Shown here: positions 58,946 to 64,000 of the stretch, piece by piece
How positions within the stretch are numbered: position 1 is the stretch's first letter
Layout of the letters: every line of letters starts with the position of its first letter
DNA from: Thioalkalivibrio sp. XN279
GTDB lineage: Bacteria; Pseudomonadota; Gammaproteobacteria; Steroidobacterales; XN24
Length of the DNA stretch: 64,000 nucleotides
NCBI RefSeq assembly: GCF_011089885.1
Contig: NZ_JAANBD010000006.1
Span: forward strand, 124,001-188,000
Reading direction: 5' to 3'
Notes under the pieces: model-generated
What the model saw: only the letters and a program-made list of their open reading frames with translations
Told to the model about the DNA's origin: nothing
Databases searched by the model: none
Program-made: the position numbers and the translations under genes

Positions 58946-61900
58946 CAGAAAGTCCCGTCCACGTCACGCCGCAGGATGTTCCAGCCGCGGTTGTACTCGA
59001 GGGTCAGCTGGGCGTCGCCGGTGGCGCACCACTTGTCGCGGCGGCTGCGCGCCACCGTGGTCCAGGTCTCGGGCTCGCACCAGCCGCCGCCGGCGACGCC
59101 GAAGCCCTCGCCGAGGAAGCGGAAGGTGCCGTTGGCGCGTTTTTCGCCCAGCAAAGTCACCTGGCCCCGCAGCGCGCCGACGCAAAACACTTCGCCGATG
59201 GCGCCGCCACCCACCAGGCCGCCCCAGGTCCGGCCCAGCACCCAGGCGCCGAAATCGCCCCGCACGGAGAAGTTCAGGAAGCACCCGCCGGGGATGACCG
59301 GGATGGTGGCCCCGCCGCGCACGTAGCCGCCGGTGAAGCCGTCGGCCGGCAGGTCGATGAAACGATCCACGTCCGGGTCGAGCCGCGCGAGGATGTTGTC
59401 GGTCGAGCAGATTCGGCCCAACAGGAAAGCGGCCTCGCCCTGGATGTCGCCGAAGCGTGCATCGGCGCGCGCACCGAGATAGTTCTGCACATCGCCGATG
59501 CCGACCTCGAAGCCGGGGTCGTTGATGGTGACGGAACCGAAGCCGATCTCGCCCGTCGTGCTGATGCCGCCCATGAGGCCGCGCGGCGACAGCGGGATGT
59601 CGCGGTCGCCGGTGGGCGCCAGGGTGAACCCGAGCATCAGGACGTCCGCCTCGAGGTCGCTGGCCGGCAGCGGCAGCGGCAGGCCGTAGGCCGAGATGGT
59701 GACGTCGAGGCGGCTGGCTGCGCCGGCCACGCCGCAGGTACCGGGACCGTTGACCGCGCCCCAGCGCACCGCCTCGAGCGCCGCGGCGAAGCCGGTCGGG
59801 CCGTCCCCGACCACGCTGCCCAGCTCCCACTGCGCGCCCAGGCGCACCCGCTCCAGCTCGTTGCCGGCGATGACTGCAAAGCCGTCCATTTCGAAGGCCT
59901 TGAGGGGCATGCTGCGCACCGGCGCCAGTGCCTCGTCCAGCACGCCGTTGACGCTGCTCTCGACCGAGGCCACGGCCTTGCGGATGGCGAAGTTCAGCTG
60001 GTCGGTGAGCTGCAGCACGAGGCCGGTCACCTGCTGGCCGATCTCGTCGAAGTGGCGGTTCATCTCCTCGTGCAGCTGGCGCACCGGCGCCGTCTTCATG
60101 ATCTCGGCGACCAGCAGGCGCCGCAGCTGGTCCGGCGTTGAATACGCGCCCGGCAGGAACTCGAAGCGATCGACCTCAGTGCTCACCCGGTCGAACAGAA
60201 GGTCCACGACATCGCTCACCGGGCCGGTGAGCAGCTCAATCACATCGCGATCGCCGGGCGCGGTCGACACCAGCCGGTTCACGGCGCCGCCGGAGTTGCT
60301 CTCCAGCCCCGATTCCAGCTGCGCGAGCAGCACCGAACCGGGCTCCGTCAGCGGCGCCGCCGGCAGGTCGCGTTGCAACGAGTCCAGCAGCGTAGCGGTG
60401 TAGCTCAACCGATCGCGAGCGAAGCCAAAGACATCGGCCAGGTCGCCCTGCAGCTGCAGCAGCTGCGCCTGGATGAGCTGGGTGGTGTCCGTCGCGGTTC
60501 CGGCGCCCTGCCTCATGCGGGAAATGACAGCGCGCGCCCCGGCCAGCACCTCATCGACCTGTTGCGTGCACACGGCTCCACGCACGGCGGCATCGGCCGT
60601 CGCGAGGAAGCCGGCCAGTTCCTCGGCCTGGCGCGCCAGGCTGGCCTGCGCGTTGCGGATGCGGTCGCGCACCTCGGGGTCCTCGGCCAGCAGCTCGGAC
60701 AGCGGCAGCAGCAGGTCGCTGGCGCCCACCAGTTCGAGCAACTGGCGCACCGAGGTGAAGCGTGCGATCACCTCCTCGAGATAACCGTTCAGCTCCGCCC
60801 CGGGGATGAAGCCGTTGTTGCAGCTGCTGTCGATGAAGCTGACGGCGCGCTCCAGCACGCGATCGACTTCTTCCAGCGCGAAACCCGCCTGCGTTGCGTA
60901 GCTGTCAATCTGCTGGTTCAAGGCGAACGCCTCGTTGATGGTGCCGACGATGGCGCCGTCCACGGCGTCCAGCCGCGCCAGCGCAGTGCCGACCAGTGCG
61001 CGCGCTGCCTGTACCCGGGCCAACGTGTCGTCACTCGCCTCATCCCCCGCACGGAGGTTCTCGATGTCCTGGCGCAATTGCAGCAGCTCGTTGCGCAGCG
61101 GCCCAGCGAGCTCGTTCACCGCAGCGTCAAAGGGTTGCCGCAGCGGCGTTTCGACCAGGTCGACCAGCTGCGCGGGCAAGGCATTCAGCGCCGCCAGTCG
61201 CTCGCTGGCGATGACGAAGGGATCCTCGCCGAAGGGGGTCAAATCGGCGGCGGCCCCGCCGAGGGACTCGAGGCTGCGCTCGAGCCCCTGGCGGGTCAGG
61301 TCCTCGAGACCGCGTCCCGCCAGGCGGTTGACCACGAACACGGCGTCCTGGACATCGCTCAGCCCGGGCTCCAGCACGGGCTGGCTGAGGATGCCGACCG
61401 AGATGAGGAAGTCATCCACGCGCCGCAGGGTGTCGGGGTTGTCGAGGTCGATCTGGAAGCTGATGTTCCCCAGGTCGGCCAGGTTGGCGCTGGCGCCGAA
61501 ACTCATCTTGGTGCGGCGCGGCTCGATGAAATTGACTACCCGCTCGGTGTCCAGCACGAAGAGATCGGCGCTCTCCGTCACGCCGACGAAGCGCGACTGC
61601 AGGCCGACCGCATCGGCCTCGGCCGAGAGATCGAGCTGGAAGGGCCGGAACCGCACCGGCAGGTCGAAGCCGTAACCGGTGTTGCCCCAGTCGTACGATG
61701 CGGTCAGCTGGGCACTTGTGCCGATCGCACCCGGCATCGCTGCGTTGGTGATGCCGGCGTCCGCGAAGTTCAGCGCGCTTTCCCGCACGACCACGGTCTG
61801 CTCCGCCACGCGCTCGTTCTCTACCACCGCGCCGTTGGCCACACGGATGTCGGCGCGCAGCGCGTTCCAGAACGGCACGCTGACCCGGGCGCCGGGGAAC

Positions 61901-64000
61901 ACCAGCGCCCCGTAGCGGCCGTCGATACCGCCGTTCGAGTCCCCGACCGTCAGCGCGGCGCCGCCGGCCGGGCCAAAACCGAAGCCGGTCTCGGGCCGGT
62001 TGGGTCGCTGGTCGACACGGTACTGGGCAGCCAGCTTGCTCTCCTGGAACGCCAGCCGGCCTTGCGGATTCCAGCCGGTCCTGAACCCCACCGGGCGATC
62101 CAGTGCGGCGAAGCGCAGGTCGTGTTCCAGCGTGAATGACTGGCTATCGGCGGCGCAGCTCTGCGCCCCGCTGAAGCTCGCACCGTAGACCTGGGCCGGA
62201 GCGCGCCAGCTGTGCAGCGTGACGTCGCAGTTCTCGTCCTTGACGCCGTCGCCGTCGTTATCGACCTCGTCACACTGCTCCCAGTCGAGGCGCATGTTGC
62301 CCAGCCTGGCCGCGCAGTTGATCGCCAGGTTGCTGAAGTAGGTCGTCAGGCCGGAGGGCCCGCCGATGTCGCCTTCCAGCGCCAGGCGGCCGTCCAGCCA
62401 GTTGAACTCGTCGACCTCGTTGTCCGTGAGACGGATGGCGAAGCGGTCGAACTGCAGCGGGTAGCCGTAGAAGGGCACCGGTTGCGCCAACTCCCCCGAG
62501 GCGACGTTGAACACGCCGGTGATGCCGGCGTTGCGCGCCACGTACTTGGCGCCCACCGAGCTGTCGAGCGCCACGGCGTCGACCTGGTTGTCGATCTGCA
62601 GTGGCAGCCCGGCAAGGCTGCGGCCGGCGCCCTCGACCGGCGCGCCGCTGGCCGGGTCGCGGTAGATTTCCGGCCCCACCGAGATGCCGACCGGGTGATA
62701 ATTGCCGTCGCGGAAGGCGCGCGAGCGCGCTGGGTGCAGGCGCAGCCACTCGCCCGGGGCTGCCGACTGCACGTGGGCGAGCAGGTAGTCGCCGGGTCGC
62801 CCGCCGGCCGGCGCCCGGTACCCCGGCAGGGCCAGGTGCAGCGCACCGCCCGCCGGCAGGTCGCCCGGGCGCTCGAAGGCAAACCCGGAACCCGGATGGG
62901 CGCCCCACGCCGGTGTCACGGCGTCGGTGCTCGTGCCCGCGCCGAGCAGGAAGCCGCGGCCGTCGAGTTGCGCCTGCGCCTGCACCGCGTACTCGATCTC
63001 CGCGTCGGCGCGGCAGTCCGGCGTCGCGCAGGCCGTCGACTGGGTCATGCTGTACGCCGTCGCCAGCGGCGTCGTGCCCTGCAGCCTGCTGTCCTGCAGC
63101 TGGTAGCTGAAGGCCTGCCAGGCCACCTCGCCGCGCGGGAACACGGTCTGCCCGGAACCCGGGTTGAACGCCAGCGTGCCGGAGACACCGTCCGGCCCCA
63201 GGAACAGGCTCCCTGCACCGGCGCCGCCCTGCATCCACGGTGCATTGCTGAGCGCGCCGCCGTTCTGCGGCGCGCGCGGATCGGTGGGCGCATAGTCGAC
63301 GGCGAGCAGCGAGCGCACCTCGGTGTACTGCAGCTCGATGCCGCCGGGGTTCAGCTCCGCCGCGGAGATGCGCAGCGAGAACGGCCAGTCCTCCTGGTAC
63401 AGGTAGGTCGGCTGGCCCGGGCGGAACTCGAGCTGGCCGGGCAGGTAGATCGGCAGGGGGAACCCGCCGCCAATCAGCGTCCCATGACCGGGCGGCAGGG
63501 ACAGCCCGGATGCCGTCAGGTCGATGTTGCCTGCGGTCAGGACCGCGCGAGACTGATCCGGCGCGAACTCTTCAAGCCCGATACACACTTCGCCGTAGAC
63601 AACGATCGGCCGCTCCAGGCCAGGCGCCCCGGGCAACTCGCCCACCACGAATCCCGCCTCCAGTCGATAGCCGCGGCCGCCCTCGCATACCGCGCCCCCA
63701 TCCGGGTCGAGGGCGATCACTTCGGCGATGGCAATCGTGCTGTCGCCGGCACGGATCTCAGCCGGCACGAACAGCACCGCACCGGCCGGCGCCGAGGCTG
63801 CCAGCACGGGCGCACCGGCGATGCGCGCCTCGAGCCGCAGCGTCCAGCCGGCGATGAAAGCCTGCTCCGCAAGCTCGGTGACCACGGGCGCTGCCAGGGA
63901 CAGCAGGAAGCTGCGCGCGTCCGCCGGCTTGCCGGCATCCTGCAGGGCACCGACAGGGTAGATGTAGGTGCCGAGCGCGCGCTCGTCGCGCGGCCGGCCA
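58945..64000 (-). CDS. Giant exported protein, start beyond the window
   Basis: At least 1684 residues, still open at the window edge (the frame continues above the first Met as GRPRDERALGTYIYPVG...), so the N-terminus is missing. The first 500 residues are beta-rich. A MopE-type metal motif (DEVDNDGDGVKDENCD) lies at about 62230-62279. The middle (about 61300-59900) is long helical or coiled-coil (e.g. LRQDIENLRAGDE, ASLARQAEELAGFL). The C-terminal 300 residues are Gly-rich beta sequence with paired Cys. No known family. The next gene overlaps it by one base. Confidence 0.8.
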   Translation of the reverse strand, partial: GRPRDERALGTYIYPVGALQDAGKPADARSFLLSLAAPVVTELAEQAFIAGWTLRLEARIAGAPVLAASAPAGAVLFVPAEIRAGDSTIAIAEVIALDPDGGAVCEGGRGYRLEAGFVVGELPGAPGLERPIVVYGEVCIGLEEFAPDQSRAVLTAGNIDLTASGLSLPPGHGTLIGGGFPLPIYLPGQLEFRPGQPTYLYQEDWPFSLRISAAELNPGGIELQYTEVRSLLAVDYAPTDPRAPQNGGALSNAPWMQGGAGAGSLFLGPDGVSGTLAFNPGSGQTVFPRGEVAWQAFSYQLQDSRLQGTTPLATAYSMTQSTACATPDCRADAEIEYAVQAQAQLDGRGFLLGAGTSTDAVTPAWGAHPGSGFAFERPGDLPAGGALHLALPGYRAPAGGRPGDYLLAHVQSAAPGEWLRLHPARSRAFRDGNYHPVGISVGPEIYRDPASGAPVEGAGRSLAGLPLQIDNQVDAVALDSSVGAKYVARNAGITGVFNVASGELAQPVPFYGYPLQFDRFAIRLTDNEVDEFNWLDGRLALEGDIGGPSGLTTYFSNLAINCAARLGNMRLDWEQCDEVDNDGDGVKDENCDVTLHSWRAPAQVYGASFSGAQSCAADSQSFTLEHDLRFAALDRPVGFRTGWNPQGRLAFQESKLAAQYRVDQRPNRPETGFGFGPAGGAALTVGDSNGGIDGRYGALVFPGARVSVPFWNALRADIRVANGAVVENERVAEQTVVVRESALNFADAGITNAAMPGAIGTSAQLTASYDWGNTGYGFDLPVRFRPFQLDLSAEADAVGLQSRFVGVTESADLFVLDTERVVNFIEPRRTKMSFGASANLADLGNISFQIDLDNPDTLRRVDDFLISVGILSQPVLEPGLSDVQDAVFVVNRLAGRGLEDLTRQGLERSLESLGGAAADLTPFGEDPFVIASERLAALNALPAQLVDLVETPLRQPFDAAVNELAGPLRNELLQLRQDIENLRAGDEASDDTLARVQAARALVGTALARLDAVDGAIVGTINEAFALNQQIDSYATQAGFALEEVDRVLERAVSFIDSSCNNGFIPGAELNGYLEEVIARFTSVRQLLELVGASDLLLPLSELLAEDPEVRDRIRNAQASLARQAEELAGFLATADAAVRGAVCTQQVDEVLAGARAVISRMRQGAGTATDTTQLIQAQLLQLQGDLADVFGFARDRLSYTATLLDSLQRDLPAAPLTEPGSVLLAQLESGLESNSGGAVNRLVSTAPGDRDVIELLTGPVSDVVDLLFDRVSTEVDRFEFLPGAYSTPDQLRRLLVAEIMKTAPVRQLHEEMNRHFDEIGQQVTGLVLQLTDQLNFAIRKAVASVESSVNGVLDEALAPVRSMPLKAFEMDGFAVIAGNELERVRLGAQWELGSVVGDGPTGFAAALEAVRWGAVNGPGTCGVAGAASRLDVTISAYGLPLPLPASDLEADVLMLGFTLAPTGDRDIPLSPRGLMGGISTTGEIGFGSVTINDPGFEVGIGDVQNYLGARADARFGDIQGEAAFLLGRICSTDNILARLDPDVDRFIDLPADGFTGGYVRGGATIPVIPGGCFLNFSVRGDFGAWVLGRTWGGLVGGGAIGEVFCVGALRGQVTLLGEKRANGTFRFLGEGFGVAGGGWCEPETWTTVARSRRDKWCATGDAQLTLEYNRGWNILRRDVDGTF

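Noticed and set aside
1-64000. CRISPR arrays, insertion sequences, prophage, integrase or rRNA
   Set aside because: No regularly spaced repeats, transposase, integrase or phage motifs, and no rRNA signatures seen on either strand.

Overview
The window is a GC-rich bacterial chromosome segment that looks gammaproteobacterial. The evidence is the asmA-mutY-yggX block, an OmpA-type porin, several TonB-dependent receptors, glgC/glgA, class I fructose-bisphosphate aldolase, and two tRNA genes with encoded CCA. It reads as aerobic or microaerobic with an elaborate outer membrane. There is no phage, insertion sequence, CRISPR array, plasmid gene or rRNA. Most of it is ordinary core genome; the exceptions are a low-oxygen regulatory block (29-34 kb) and a giant secreted-protein operon (46.8-64 kb).

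Layout. 1-3.6 kb: glgC (with a translationally coupled dienelactone hydrolase) divergent from glgA. 4-6.4 kb: an exported protein and a DUF192 protein behind a good sigma-70 promoter, convergent with hemN. 6.5-18.4 kb: a small lipoprotein, a TonB receptor with a clear terminator, a methyltransferase, an RLACYD-motif exported protein, a lysine-repeat histone-like protein, a TPR-sulfotransferase, recQ, a PiT-type phosphate permease and tRNA-Phe. 18.5-20.8 kb: ergothioneine genes egtB-egtD. 20.7-28 kb: a minus-strand run of a REC-PAS coiled-coil protein, a degenerate EAL protein, asmA-like, SRPBCC, mutY and yggX, nearly all overlapping. 28.1-29.1 kb: a tandem universal stress protein.

29.2-34.2 kb is the regulatory centre. 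A FixL-like kinase keeps the haem-binding PAS residues and is coupled to a FixJ-like regulator. It is followed by a lone receiver whose phospho-acceptor Asp is Asn, which may be a FixT-type feedback protein. After a yellow/MRJP-family propeller protein there is a perfect FNR/FixK-type palindrome placed exactly as a class II activator site over a -10 box. It drives about 140 nt that end in an intrinsic terminator and contain no sizeable gene. I interpret this as an oxygen-responsive small RNA. Together with hemN, this suggests a low-oxygen response module.

34.2-46.8 kb: M48 lipoprotein protease, phytoene-desaturase-like oxidoreductase, a DUF2946-oprC copper receptor pair, small proteins, a NifX-like protein, an OmpW-OmpA fusion protein, two lipoproteins, tRNA-Gly, an SdpR/SdpI pair with operator, a VOC remnant, a small lipoprotein and aldolase. 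46.8-64 kb: four consecutive giant exported proteins on the minus strand (1126, 1794, 1113 and at least 1684 residues) with TGATG, TAGATG or 8-nt junctions; the first gene of the run begins beyond the window. They carry calcium-binding, Calx-beta, DUF1566 and MopE-like motifs, and the set resembles no described system that I recognise.
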